A DNA stretch of 64,000 nt from an uncultured Lachnospiraceae bacterium (GCA_910578715.1 CAJTRL010000010.1:1-64000); one strand, 5' to 3'; shown: positions 7,546-16,026, counted from the first letter of the stretch. Made by a program: numbers and translations. The notes: generated by a model not told the origin, from the letters alone.

Positions 7546-9210
7546 ATGAAAAGGAAACAAATGATTGCATTGGGGCTTGCTGTGGCTATGCTGGCCGGCT
7601 GCCTTTCCGGGTGCGGAAATTCATCGGGAGAACCGGCGAAGGGAGATTCGTCGGGGGATGCTTCCACACCGTCTGCTTCGACGGATACGCCCTCGGATAC
7701 TGCAAAAGATACGCCGGCGGCGGATAACGGCGGCGATGCCTATACCGGAGAAGCGCCGGTTACGAAAGAGGAGGGCGCTTCTTTGAAAATACTCGCGCAG
7801 ACCTCAAATTATACGAACGTTGATATCGCGAGTGCGGAAATCGTGGAAACCGTTGTTGCAAGTTCAGGCGTGGCGGTGGACTGGCAGCTGGTCGATTATA
7901 ATAATTATGCGGATTCGGTAGGCCCGATGCTGACAACAGGGGCGATGGATGCCGATATCATCCTTCTTCCGGACCAGGATGCTAATCAGACCTATATCAA
8001 ATCAGGTTTGTTTGCTCCGCTGGATGAACACTTTGACGAGATGCCCAATTTTACGAAGTGGCTGGATGCCAATCCGGTTATCAAAGCGGAAATTACCGCA
8101 GAAGACGGACATATCTATTATGTGCCCGGAACGAATGTCGGTAAAGATTACCAGCCGGTTTTGATGTATAATCAGGTATGGCTGGATAAGGCCGGCATGG
8201 AAGCGCCGGAAACGCTGGATGAGTTTGTGGAGCTTCTTAGATATTTCAAAGAAAATGATATGAACGACAACGGAGACGCTTCGGATGAAATTCCGATGAG
8301 TATTATGGCCGAATTTCTGCCTTATATGTTCGGCCCGGCCTTTGGCCTCGACCTGGTAAGCGGTTTTCAGGCGGATGCAGACGGCAATGTGACTTATGCC
8401 GCTGCGGATTCGGAGAATTACCGGAAATATCTGGAATTTCTCAATGGTTTATATAATGAAGGACTTCTGGAAGTGGAATATAACTCCCTCGACAGGGACC
8501 AGGTTATCGAGCGTATTTCCAATGACTTAACGGGTGTGGGATTCGACTTCAGCTGGGCGATGTCCATGATGTACAGTAACGTTCTTCCTTATTATGATGA
8601 AACAAAAGATACGGCGTTTATTGGTGCAGCGCCTCTTTCCGGAGAACATGAAGGCTACTATGTGGGCCGTGTGGAGCTTGGGAATATGTTCGGTGTTGCA
8701 TCCTCTTCCGAAAATATCAGCCTTGCATGCAGATTCCTCGATTATGCAATGAGCGAACCATGTCAGGAAATGTATCAGTGGGGTATTGAGGGAGAAAGCT
8801 ATACGGTAGACGCAAGCGGTAATAAGAGTTATACGGAACAGGCAAGCGATAACGACTGGTTACAGCAGCTCGGCATTAACCCTTCCTTCGTATTTCCGGC
8901 ACAGCAGTCCGTAGTGTCTACGGATGCCCTGGTTGCCGACTGGCATGCGGAATGCAACGCATGGCAGGAGCAGTTTGTGATAGACCCGTGGCCGTTTATC
9001 TATTCTACGGTGGATGAATCCGAGATTATCAATACCTATATGGTAGATATTCAGACTTATGTGGATGAAAATGCGGCGGCGTTTATTACAGGGACAAAGA
9101 CAATGGATGAGTTTGACAGTTATATCAGCGGCCTTCAGGCGCTGAATTTATCGGAAGTCATCAATGTAAGGCAGAACCAGTACAAACGTTATCTGGCCGC
9201 GCTGCAATAA
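7546..9210 (+). CDS. Extracellular sugar-binding lipoprotein (LplA-like)
   Basis: 554 residues from the ATG at 7546, which has AGGAGG 7 bases upstream. The signal peptide ends in the lipobox LAGC, then a Ser/Thr/Asp-rich linker of about 50 residues leads to the folded domain. The fold is a type 1 extracellular solute-binding protein of the large LplA class: residues such as LPYYDETKDTAFIGAAPLSG and YQWGIEGESYTVD are family features shared with the lipoprotein at 55146. It should be anchored on the outer face of the membrane and hand an oligosaccharide to the two permeases just upstream. It is the last gene of the operon; a hairpin follows the stop codon. The substrate cannot be read from sequence. 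Confidence 0.92.
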   Translation: MKRKQMIALGLAVAMLAGCLSGCGNSSGEPAKGDSSGDASTPSASTDTPSDTAKDTPAADNGGDAYTGEAPVTKEEGASLKILAQTSNYTNVDIASAEIVETVVASSGVAVDWQLVDYNNYADSVGPMLTTGAMDADIILLPDQDANQTYIKSGLFAPLDEHFDEMPNFTKWLDANPVIKAEITAEDGHIYYVPGTNVGKDYQPVLMYNQVWLDKAGMEAPETLDEFVELLRYFKENDMNDNGDASDEIPMSIMAEFLPYMFGPAFGLDLVSGFQADADGNVTYAAADSENYRKYLEFLNGLYNEGLLEVEYNSLDRDQVIERISNDLTGVGFDFSWAMSMMYSNVLPYYDETKDTAFIGAAPLSGEHEGYYVGRVELGNMFGVASSSENISLACRFLDYAMSEPCQEMYQWGIEGESYTVDASGNKSYTEQASDNDWLQQLGINPSFVFPAQQSVVSTDALVADWHAECNAWQEQFVIDPWPFIYSTVDESEIINTYMVDIQTYVDENAAAFITGTKTMDEFDSYISGLQALNLSEVINVRQNQYKRYLAALQ

Positions 9211-9224
9211 GAGAAAAAGATGGG

Positions 9225-9250
9225 AAAGAGCTGCTGCGGCAGCTCTTTCT
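9225..9250 (+). terminator. Hairpin after sugar-binding lipoprotein
   Basis: Perfect stem AAAGAGCTGC / GCAGCTCTTT with a TGCG loop (9225-9248). The U-tract is short, so it may be a weak terminator or a 3' mRNA stabiliser. Confidence 0.65.
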
Positions 9251-9381
9251 GCGTGAAAAGCGAAAAATTTCATTCTTGCATATGTTTGCCAAAGCAGACA
9301 GACAGGAGTAAGATTGAACATGAAAAAGCGCCGTCTGCGCGGCGGAATGAGAAGGATGAGGAGAAAGGAACATAGGCAAAA

Positions 9382-10509
9382 ATGAACAGAACGATTTCAA
9401 TTAAGCAGTATTATGGCAGCAGACAGGGGATGTTAAAGAAATACGACCGTCTGGCGCGAAAGGATGCGTTCCGGGGAAGCACGGCGGAAGAATATGCCGT
9501 ATGGAAAGCGTCGGCGCGGAAAACACTGGAAAATCTGCTCGGATTTGATAAGATGGAAAACTGCCCGCTTCATCCGCAGTTGTTGGAAAAAACGGAACTT
9601 CCACAGGGAATCCTGCGTGAAAAAATACTGTTACAGGTGGAGCCGGAAGTCTATATGCCGGTTTTTATCCTGATTCCACACCGGAAACTTTCTTCCCGGG
9701 AACCGGATAAGAAACCGGACTGCTTTATGGCGCTTCCGGGACATATGGGGGCGGGAAAATACAGCGTGGCGGGATGCTGTGAAATTCCGGCGGTCAAAGA
9801 TGCGATTCACAAATTCAATTACGATTACGGCATGCAGTTAGCAAAGCTCGGATATGTGGCGCTCTGTCCGGACTGCAGAGGTTTCGGAGAAAGAAGGGAT
9901 GAAGGCCTGCAGAACGACACGGAGGATGCCTTCTTAAACAGCACTTGTTTTCAGCTTGCCCATATGGCGGAGCCGCTGGGAGAAACGGTTGCGGGAATGT
10001 GTACCTGGGATGTGATGCGGCTGCTTGATTATATTTATGAAAGGGACGAGTGGAATCTCAACACAATCGGATGTCTTGGTTTTTCAGGCGGAGGCATGCA
10101 GACCCTGTGGGCCGCCGCAATGGACGACCGAATCCGCCAGGCGGTTATCAGCGGATATCTGTATGGATATAAAGATTCTCTTCTGCTGTTAAATAATAAT
10201 TGCAGCTGTAATTATGTGCCGCATTTATGGGAACATTTCGATATGGGCGATATCGCTTCACTGATTGCGCCCCGGCCGCTCCTGGTACAGTCCTGCAAGG
10301 ATGACCACCTGAACGGGCCGAGAGGACTTTTGAATGTTTTAGAGCAGATGGACATCGTCAGAAATGCCTACCGGCTGTATGGAAAAGAAGAACTGCTTAT
10401 CCATGACATTCGGGAGGGAGGGCATTGTTTTCATGGGGAACCTTTGGCGGAGACGCTCGCTTTTTTTGCGGAGGCGGAACCTTGTAAAAGCGGAAGAGAT
10501 GGCGTATAA
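9382..10509 (+). CDS. Alpha/beta hydrolase, carbohydrate-esterase-like (Abhydrolase_7 type)
   Basis: 375 residues, no signal peptide, so cytoplasmic. The serine-hydrolase elements are visible: the nucleophile elbow GFSGGGMQT, an acid candidate in SCKDDHLNGPRG and a histidine in GGHCFHGEP near the C-terminus. An oxyanion-side segment, LPGHMGAGKYSVAG, precedes a lid with DYGMQLAKLGYVALCPDCRGFGERR, which is typical of the Abhydrolase_7/acetylxylan-esterase-like group. These enzymes deacetylate imported sugars or oligosaccharides. It follows the transporter lipoprotein by 171 bases, behind a weak hairpin, and could process the imported substrate. A promoter for the next gene pair lies inside its 3' end. 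The substrate is inferred only from family and context. Confidence 0.82.
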   Translation: MNRTISIKQYYGSRQGMLKKYDRLARKDAFRGSTAEEYAVWKASARKTLENLLGFDKMENCPLHPQLLEKTELPQGILREKILLQVEPEVYMPVFILIPHRKLSSREPDKKPDCFMALPGHMGAGKYSVAGCCEIPAVKDAIHKFNYDYGMQLAKLGYVALCPDCRGFGERRDEGLQNDTEDAFLNSTCFQLAHMAEPLGETVAGMCTWDVMRLLDYIYERDEWNLNTIGCLGFSGGGMQTLWAAAMDDRIRQAVISGYLYGYKDSLLLLNNNCSCNYVPHLWEHFDMGDIASLIAPRPLLVQSCKDDHLNGPRGLLNVLEQMDIVRNAYRLYGKEELLIHDIREGGHCFHGEPLAETLAFFAEAEPCKSGRDGV

Positions 10510-10510
10510 T
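10482..10510 (+). promoter_or_regulatory. Promoter of MNT/HEPN pair
   Basis: TTGTAA (10482-10487), 17-bp spacer, perfect TATAAT (10505-10510). It overlaps the last codons of the esterase gene and gives the MNT/HEPN module its own transcription. Confidence 0.7.
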
Positions 10511-10544
10511 TGTGTGATAAGAAGGAATGGACAGGTGTAAAGGG

Positions 10545-10895
10545 ATGAGAAATATGCCGGTAGTGACAAATATTATGCTTGGGCAATATGTAGAAGAAAT
10601 TAAAAAAATTTATGGAGAACGATTAAAATCTGTTATACTATATGGCTCCTATGCAAGAGGCGATTTTAGAGCGGACTCGGATATTGATATTATGATTCTG
10701 GTAGATTTGGAGGATATGGAGGTTGAAAAGTATAGCAAACAGTTATCGTGGGCCACTTATGATTTTAACGAGGAACATGGCATGGATATTAAACCGATAG
10801 CAAAGAGTGATATACATTTTAAGAAATGGCTGGGGGTTTATCCCTTTTATACAAATGTACAAAAGGAAGGAGTAAAATTGTATGGAACAGCCTGA
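10545..10895 (+). CDS. MNT-type nucleotidyltransferase, antitoxin candidate
   Basis: 116 residues from the ATG at 10545 (alternatives at 10527 and 10554 are equally in frame). It is a minimal nucleotidyltransferase: the signature GS-x10-DxD is exact (GSYARGDFRADSDID), and a third acidic site is likely in EEHGMDIKP. MNT proteins of this size pair with HEPN RNases; in studied systems the MNT partner neutralises the HEPN toxin, in one case by adding AMP to it. Here the HEPN gene overlaps the 3' end by 14 bases, so the two are translationally coupled. The signature residues needed for catalysis are all present, so activity is plausible. Whether the pair acts in defence, plasmid-like maintenance or regulation cannot be told. 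Confidence 0.85.
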   Translation: MRNMPVVTNIMLGQYVEEIKKIYGERLKSVILYGSYARGDFRADSDIDIMILVDLEDMEVEKYSKQLSWATYDFNEEHGMDIKPIAKSDIHFKKWLGVYPFYTNVQKEGVKLYGTA

Positions 10896-11295
10896 AAGGG
10901 GAAGTGTCAGCGATTTAGTAAGATATCGTATTGATACGGCGAAGAGTGATTTACAGTCTGCCAATATTTTGTTGAAAGAGAATGAATACAGAGGAGCGAA
11001 TAACAGGGCATATTATGCGATTTATCATGCAATATCGGCTGTTCATGCATTAGATGGAAAGTCATATAAGCGGCATAAAGAAACACTGGCTAATTTTAAT
11101 AAGGATTATGTAAAGACGGAAATCTTTCCTAAAACATTTGGAAGAAGGATTGCATGGGCAGAAGAAATTCGTCATGCCAGTGATTATGATGATTTTTATG
11201 TTGCTACGAAAGAGAAAGCGGAAGAACAGATTATGACCGCAAAAGAATTAATTGAACAGATAGAAAAGTACTGTGTCATTCGGCTGAAAGAGTAG
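10882..11295 (+). CDS. HEPN-domain protein, toxin candidate
   Basis: 137 residues, almost all helical. The HEPN pattern is clear: YRIDTAKSDLQSANILL, the core NNRAYYAIYHAISA, then EEIRHASDYDDFYVA near the C-terminus. In HEPN RNases the catalytic residues are an Arg and His in R-x4-6-H; here RAYYAIYH has that spacing (six residues between), while the R-x4-H-x-Y motif of the HepT group is absent and is replaced by RHASDY. So this belongs to the PF05168-like branch, where RNase activity is less certain. It overlaps the MNT gene upstream by 14 bases and has GGAGTAAAATTGT as its likely binding site inside that gene. The module is bounded by its own promoter. Confidence 0.83.
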   Translation: MEQPERGSVSDLVRYRIDTAKSDLQSANILLKENEYRGANNRAYYAIYHAISAVHALDGKSYKRHKETLANFNKDYVKTEIFPKTFGRRIAWAEEIRHASDYDDFYVATKEKAEEQIMTAKELIEQIEKYCVIRLKE

Positions 11296-11340
11296 CCGTT
11301 GCAACACTTTATTGATTTGAGTGTCTGTTAAAGGAGACAG

Positions 11341-12258
11341 ATGGATATAAAGATGAAGTACACATTCAGAAAAGCCATAAAAGAGGATGAGAACAGCATT
11401 CGGGATTTGTTCGTTGAAATGCTTCAGACTATCTATCAAAGCAAAAATGTACAAGGATATGAGGCGGGATATCTGGACAAATTCTTTGACGGAAAGGAAG
11501 ACTGGATATGCGTTGCGGAGGAGGATAATGCGGTCATCGCATATCTTTCAATCGAAGTGCATCGTGAACAGGAAACATTTCTTTATCTGGATGATTTATC
11601 CGTTTCTGAAAAGTACCGCGGCAAGGGAATCGGGACGAATTTAATCAGGACTGCAGAAAAGTTTGCCGTAGAAGCAGGCATTTCCACCATTGTTTTTCAT
11701 GTGGAAAAATCCAACACAGGGGCATTCAGGCTGTACAGACGGTTAGGGTATTTTGTTCTGGATGAGGAAGGTTCGCGGTACAGAATGCTTAAGGAGGAAA
11801 AACCAATGCAAATCATAGATTATTTTCACTGTGACAGGCCGGAGTACTGGTTATGCCAAATTGAAAAAAGCGACTGGGGCGCCGGACAATATCTGCATTC
11901 CCTGTTAAAGGAGAATAAATTGAAAGATGTTGTCGGAGAAGATACAAAAGTATTGCTGCTGACGGACGGGGACGAGCTCGTTTCGTTCTGTACTTTTGCG
12001 GAAAAAGACGATATACAGCCGACAGAGCTGACGCCGTGGGTGGGATTTGTGTATACTTTTCCGGCATACAGGGGACACCGCTATATGGGGAAACTGTTCC
12101 TGGAAATCGAAAAACTCGCAAAAGAAAAAGGCATACATGATGTTTACATATCGACGAATCACACGGGACTGTATGAAAAATACGGATGTGAATTTTACCG
12201 GATGATGGATGATATGCACGGCGAGCCTTCCAGAGTTTACAGAAAGCATGTGGAATAG
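11341..12258 (+). CDS. Tandem GNAT N-acetyltransferase (two domains)
   Basis: 305 residues carrying two GNAT domains. Domain 1 (about 5-150) has the acetyl-CoA loop in VSEKYRGKGIGTNLIRTAE and the follow-on N-x-GAFRLYRRLGY. Domain 2 (about 155-305) has TFPAYRGHRYMGKLFLEIE and NHTGLYEKYGCEFYR. Each has the central beta-strand before the Q/R-x-x-G-x-G/A loop, although domain 2 has RGHRYMG in place of the usual RGKGIG. The joint is a short helical linker (MLKEEKPMQIIDYF), so this is a fusion rather than a repeat copied recently; the domains differ strongly. The start codon has AGGAG 6 bases upstream. GNAT proteins move acetyl groups to amines on small molecules or proteins; neither substrate can be inferred. 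Confidence 0.87.
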   Translation: MDIKMKYTFRKAIKEDENSIRDLFVEMLQTIYQSKNVQGYEAGYLDKFFDGKEDWICVAEEDNAVIAYLSIEVHREQETFLYLDDLSVSEKYRGKGIGTNLIRTAEKFAVEAGISTIVFHVEKSNTGAFRLYRRLGYFVLDEEGSRYRMLKEEKPMQIIDYFHCDRPEYWLCQIEKSDWGAGQYLHSLLKENKLKDVVGEDTKVLLLTDGDELVSFCTFAEKDDIQPTELTPWVGFVYTFPAYRGHRYMGKLFLEIEKLAKEKGIHDVYISTNHTGLYEKYGCEFYRMMDDMHGEPSRVYRKHVE

Positions 12259-12368
12259 AAAAAAACGCCGTTTCCAGGAAATGTAGGAGAATCTATTGCA
12301 AAAAGGCATATCGAAAAGACTGGAGAAATCCTGGTATCAGCGAAGCAAAACAAAGAAAGAAATATTTT

Positions 12369-12749
12369 ATGAAAGAAATGCTGATGGAATTAAAAAGAAT
12401 TGACGGAGATTTTTCCGTCTGTAAACCGGAAGATTTTTCACAGGTCAACTTTCATGCGGCATACTGTTTTACAGGGAAGACCGACGAAGAAAATTCGCTG
12501 GTCTGCCTGACGGAAGATGTGCCGGAGAACGTTACCGAACGGGAAGACGGCTGGAAGGGGTTCAGGATTCAGGGAGTCCTGGACTTTTCTCTGGTGGGAA
12601 TCCTCGCCGGAATTTCAAAAATTCTTGCGGAAAACGAAATCGGGATTTTTGCCCTCTCCACCTATAATACCGATTATATTTTTACCAAACAGGCCGATTA
12701 TGAAAAGGCGCTGAAGGTATTGGGCGAGGCGGGGTATTATGTTGTTTAA
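12369..12749 (+). CDS. ACT-domain protein
   Basis: 126 residues. The C-terminal half is an ACT domain of the ACT_7 (CASTOR-like) type: FRIQGVLDFSLVGILAGISKILAENEIGIFALSTYNTDYIF followed by a helix and GEAGYYVV, with the characteristic ligand-contact segment STYNTDYI. The N-terminal half forms a related strand-helix unit. In studied relatives this fold binds amino acids, and small free-standing forms are widespread in Firmicutes without a known function. It follows the tandem GNAT gene in the same direction after 110 bases. The start is not fully certain because ATG codons occur at 12369, 12381 and 12384; the first is used here. Confidence 0.8.
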   Translation: MKEMLMELKRIDGDFSVCKPEDFSQVNFHAAYCFTGKTDEENSLVCLTEDVPENVTEREDGWKGFRIQGVLDFSLVGILAGISKILAENEIGIFALSTYNTDYIFTKQADYEKALKVLGEAGYYVV

Positions 12750-12857
12750 GAATAATTTCCGGGATGATACAACTATGATGCAAAAATGATACGAATCTGA
12801 TACATTCCTCCTGTAAAATGGGCAGAAACCACCCATGATACGCAGGAGGAATTACTT

Positions 12858-13784
12858 TTGAAAAAATATGCCGGAAAAATTATTTTGACGTTTTGCGTTT
12901 TATTCCTTGCCGGAGCCGCATTTTATTGGAAAACGATGTTTTTTTCCAGGGAAGCACAGGCGGCCGCCCCGGTATTATTTTCTTATATTGATGGAAAGAA
13001 CGGAGAACAGGGCATAATACATAACGAAATGAAAACTTTGCTGGAACGGTTAAGGACGGATGATATTTTCCGGGACGACGCAATGGAGCTGACGGAACTG
13101 GTCGTTGAGGATATGGATGGTAACGGACAGAAGGACATGCTCGCTGTGTTTTCGCCGCGCGGAGAAAAAGACGCATACGGTTCCGGCTGCATATGGATTT
13201 CTATGAACGGGGACGAGCCGTACCGCTTTGCCGAACCGGATTGCTTTTATGACGGGCGGTTTGATTTTTTTGCGGAAGATATCGACAATGACGGAAATAT
13301 GGAAATTGTACTGAGCATGGAAGGAAGCGGCTGCGGTGGTGCCGGAGATTTTTATAAAATGGTTTTGAAATACAGACAGGACGGTACGGAGGCCGGATTC
13401 GAGCAAATGGAGCTGCCCTCGGACCTCTGGGACGGATTTAACGACCGGGGAATCGTCGTATCGGTATATCAGGAGCCGGAGAGAAATCTGTATAGCGCAT
13501 ATTGCTCTTATTTTAAGGAAATCATTTATTTTGAAGCCCAAAATGCGTCCGAGCCGGAAGAAGAACCGGTGTGGGTGGGCGGAAATGAACGTGGATTTTT
13601 TGAGCTGTGCCCGGTGAAATATGAAGGGAAAAATGCGCTCCAGGCGTCGGAATACCTGTACGGAGAAGGCGGAAGCGCGCACGAAGTGGCAACCGCCCAG
13701 TTTCTGATTCTCTGGGATGAAAACGGTAACGCCTATGTAGAAAAATGGTGGCTTGAGGATTCCAACGGATATGCTATAATGTAA
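12858..13784 (+). CDS. Secreted protein with calcium-loop (FG-GAP/EF-hand-like) motifs
   Basis: 308 residues starting at TTG, with AGGAGG 8 bases upstream. An N-terminal membrane segment of about 17 residues (IILTFCVLFLAGAAFYW) acts as a signal peptide or anchor. Two loops, VEDMDGNGQKDMLAVF and EDIDNDGNMEIVLSM, have the DxDxDG-type metal loop seen in FG-GAP/VCBS propeller proteins. This points to a small extracytoplasmic beta-propeller-like protein stabilised by calcium. There is no domain with known enzyme function. It precedes the hairpin block and the CotH/VTC/DUF4956 operon; a link to that operon is possible but untested. Confidence 0.72.
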   Translation: MKKYAGKIILTFCVLFLAGAAFYWKTMFFSREAQAAAPVLFSYIDGKNGEQGIIHNEMKTLLERLRTDDIFRDDAMELTELVVEDMDGNGQKDMLAVFSPRGEKDAYGSGCIWISMNGDEPYRFAEPDCFYDGRFDFFAEDIDNDGNMEIVLSMEGSGCGGAGDFYKMVLKYRQDGTEAGFEQMELPSDLWDGFNDRGIVVSVYQEPERNLYSAYCSYFKEIIYFEAQNASEPEEEPVWVGGNERGFFELCPVKYEGKNALQASEYLYGEGGSAHEVATAQFLILWDENGNAYVEKWWLEDSNGYAIM

Positions 13785-13795
13785 TAAGTGCAAAA

Positions 13796-13830
13796 GAAAA
13801 GCAAGCGACGCGAAGCGTCATTTGCTTTTC
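13796..13830 (+). repeat. 35-base hairpin repeat, copy A1
   Basis: Arms GAAAAGCAA and TTTGCTTTTC around GACGC-GAA-GCGTC, with a GAA triloop. Copy A2 at 13916-13950 differs by one base that keeps a G-U pair. Confidence 0.75.
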
Positions 13831-13839
13831 ATGCACCTA

Positions 13840-13900
13840 TTAACGAGCAAACGTCCGATGAAATCGGACAGAGAGCGCTGAAAGCGCGGGTTTGCGAGTC
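13840..13900 (+). repeat. 61-base three-way-junction repeat, copy B1
   Basis: Closing stem GCAAAC (13847-13852) with GTTTGC (13890-13895); inside are two stems capped by GAA: GTCCGAT-GAA-ATCGGAC (13853-13869) and GCGCT-GAA-AGCGC (13875-13887). The unit is identical to copy B2 and related to copy B3 at 19.3 kb. Confidence 0.8.
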
Positions 13901-13915
13901 TACACACCCGCAAAA

Positions 13916-13950
13916 GAAAAGCAAGCGACGCGAAGCGTCATTTGTTTTTC
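13916..13950 (+). repeat. 35-base hairpin repeat, copy A2
   Basis: Second copy of the GAA-capped hairpin at 13796-13830; the single difference (C to T at 13945) leaves the stem able to pair through G-U. Confidence 0.75.
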
Positions 13951-14107
13951 TATAACAGTTCAGCCTTCGGCTTCACTGTTACGGAATCTGCCCATTCCAA
14001 ATCGCCTTCGGCGAGGGCAGATTCCCTCTTGGTTCGATATAGACGTTCTTACGGACTTTGCAGCAAGTGCAAAGTCCTGGACTGAACTGTTTTTTTGCAC
14101 TTATAAA

Positions 14108-14168
14108 TTAACGAGCAAACGTCCGATGAAATCGGACAGAGAGCGCTGAAAGCGCGGGTTTGCGAGTC
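14108..14168 (+). repeat. 61-base three-way-junction repeat, copy B2
   Basis: All 61 bases are identical to copy B1 at 13840-13900, and it follows the same kind of lead-in (CACTTATAAATTAACG against CACCTATTAACG). Another small hairpin, GTCCGC-CGGA-GCGGAC (14191-14206), lies between it and the cotH start codon. Confidence 0.8.
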
Positions 14169-14220
14169 CGCAGGCCACAAAGATTTAAAAGTCCGCCGGA
14201 GCGGACGGATAGGTATCAGG

Positions 14221-16026
14221 ATGTCGGTCAGATTTGGAAAAATAAGAGGCTTGCTGCTTGTGGCAAGTCTTATCATGTTGACAGCTATGTCATTGCTCAT
14301 TCTCGTAGCAAATAAAAAGGAAGAAAAAGAGGAAGGGGGCCGTTTACCCTTTTCCCTTACTTACAGACAGGATGGCGTTTCCCACCGGATTCAGGGTTTC
14401 CGGACGGAGACTGCCGTCTGTTTCTGCATTCCGGGAAATGTTTCGCTGGATGATGTACATCTCGATATGAAAGCGGCAAAATACTTGTTTATTGATGGCG
14501 GGCAGCTTGGCGATGACGATACGCTTTCCGGTGTGGAGCTGAACCGGATATATGAAACAGATGCGTCAGATGCGGATAACGGCCAGTCATATGAGGAGAG
14601 CGCTTCCGGTCAGGATAGCGGCGGGGAGAACCGGATGCTGGTCATGTTTCTGCAGGGCTCGAAACTGCCCGTTCTTAGGCTGACGACGGAAACGGGGAGC
14701 ATGGAAGCCGTCAATGGCGATAAAGAATACAGCGAAGCCGGGTTTCTGGAAGTATATGATGCGGACGGAAGGCTGGTGACGGCGGCGAAGATGGAACGCT
14801 TTTCCGGACGGGGCAATACTTCCTGGGACGGGGCGAAAAAATCCTATGCGGTGAAGCTGGAAGATGCGGAAGATATTCTGGGAATGGGCGCGGCAAAGCG
14901 GTGGGTACTATGCGCCAATTACTATGACGGCGCTTATATCAGAAACCAGACCGGTTTTGAAATTGCGGTGAAAAGCGGCATGGCGTTTACGCCGGAGGAA
15001 CGGTTTGCGGAATTATACATCAATGATGAATACGCCGGGCTGTATCAGATTATGGAGAAAATAGAGCCGGGAAAAAACCGGATGGATATCGGGAACGATT
15101 ATCTGCTGGAAGTGGACTATATCGAGCGGGCAGTCGGCGCGCCTTATATTTTGCTGGAAAACGAACAGCCCGTCGTTGTGCACGCGCCGGAGAAAAACTG
15201 TGATTTGGAAGGCGTACAGCAGTTTTTCGATGCGTTTACGGCGGATGTGGAGAGCGGTAATGCGGCCGCGGCGATGGAAAAAATTGATGTGGATTCTTTT
15301 GCAAAGCGGTTTGTGATGGAAGAAATCTTACAGGATATGGATTTTGGCTATACGAGCCAGTACCTGTATCTGGATTTGGAAAAAGGCATTCTTTACGACG
15401 GCCCGCTCTGGGATTTGGACAATACGATGGGAAGAGGAACTGCCGTTGAAGCGCAGGCGCTTTTCGTGACGGATTATGAGACAAACTATAATAATGTCAG
15501 CCGCTGGTATGCGGTTTTATACGGACAGGCCAGTTTCAGGAAGCGGATATCGGAAGAATATTTTCTGCATTTCCGCCCGGCGCTTCTTGACCTGTTAAAC
15601 GGCGGTATCGAAGAAAAGACGGCGGCAATCGAAGCGTCCATCGCGATGGACCAGGTACGTTTCCCGGCGCCGCGGAGCGTTTTCATGACGTATGCACAGT
15701 TAGAAGAGCATACGGCGTATCTGACAAATTATCTTTGGGACAAGCTGTATCAGATGGATATGACATTCGGTGAAATGCAGACGGAGACGGATATGGAAGT
15801 CGCACTGCCGCCTGCGGAGGTAAAGGAAAATCCGCTGGAAATGGAACAGTCTGAGCAGGGCGAAGCGGGAATCGGACAGGGAGAATCAGAAACCGGACAG
15901 GAAGATGTAGGCGGGGAGCGCGGACTCTTCGGAACTCTGATGTACTATCGTTTTCACGCGGTACTGCTTGTCATGTGCGCCAGCGGTATGCTATTATGGT
16001 ATCGGTGTAGGAAAACGGGAAAATAA
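14221..16026 (+). CDS. CotH-family kinase-like surface protein
   Basis: 601 residues. An N-terminal helix (LLLVASLIMLTAMSLLILVA) and a C-terminal helix before a short basic tail (RFHAVLLVMCASGMLLWYR) place the main domain outside the cell. The CotH domain covers about residues 180-450: GRGNTSWDGAKKSYAVKL, then KRWVLCANYYDGAYIRNQTG, ELYINDEYAGLYQIMEKIE and LWDLDNTMGRG, which are the family's conserved segments. CotH proteins are atypical protein kinases, first known from the spore coat. Spore function is unlikely for this membrane form: the gene starts an operon with a VTC-domain protein and a DUF4956 membrane protein, a combination common in Firmicutes. The stop codon is 4 bases before the next start, indicating coupling. 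The start is ATG with a weak GGATAGG site behind a hairpin. Confidence 0.9.
   Translation: MSVRFGKIRGLLLVASLIMLTAMSLLILVANKKEEKEEGGRLPFSLTYRQDGVSHRIQGFRTETAVCFCIPGNVSLDDVHLDMKAAKYLFIDGGQLGDDDTLSGVELNRIYETDASDADNGQSYEESASGQDSGGENRMLVMFLQGSKLPVLRLTTETGSMEAVNGDKEYSEAGFLEVYDADGRLVTAAKMERFSGRGNTSWDGAKKSYAVKLEDAEDILGMGAAKRWVLCANYYDGAYIRNQTGFEIAVKSGMAFTPEERFAELYINDEYAGLYQIMEKIEPGKNRMDIGNDYLLEVDYIERAVGAPYILLENEQPVVVHAPEKNCDLEGVQQFFDAFTADVESGNAAAAMEKIDVDSFAKRFVMEEILQDMDFGYTSQYLYLDLEKGILYDGPLWDLDNTMGRGTAVEAQALFVTDYETNYNNVSRWYAVLYGQASFRKRISEEYFLHFRPALLDLLNGGIEEKTAAIEASIAMDQVRFPAPRSVFMTYAQLEEHTAYLTNYLWDKLYQMDMTFGEMQTETDMEVALPPAEVKENPLEMEQSEQGEAGIGQGESETGQEDVGGERGLFGTLMYYRFHAVLLVMCASGMLLWYRCRKTGK

Larger units (their letters stand above)
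13786..14102 (+). repeat. Compound foldback array of hairpins
   Basis: A 317-base block in the 436-base gap before cotH in which nearly every base can pair. Outer arms AAGTGCAAAA (13786-13795) and TTTTGCACTT (14093-14102) enclose a second pair, AACAGTTCAG (13954-13963) and CTGAACTGTT (14082-14091). Inside are smaller stems: two near-identical 35-base hairpins (13796-13830 and 13916-13950), a three-way repeat unit (13840-13900), a TTCG-capped hairpin (13953-13981), GGAATCTGCCC/GGGCAGATTCC (13983-14025) and GGACTTTGCA/TGCAAAGTCC (14053-14077). The run of T at 14090-14096 could end transcription. No protein is encoded. It looks like nested insertion of several repeat elements after the stop codon of the secreted-protein gene. 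Confidence 0.7.

Noticed and set aside
13050..13793. Minus-strand frame of 247 residues opposite the secreted metal-loop gene
   Set aside because: Shadow of a gene with clear signal segment, binding site and metal-loop motifs on the plus strand.
14049..14300. Minus-strand frame with SQTRAFSALCPISSDV
   Set aside because: This peptide is the reverse reading of repeat B2 and recurs with the repeat at 19.3 kb; it has no start signal and is a product of the repeat.
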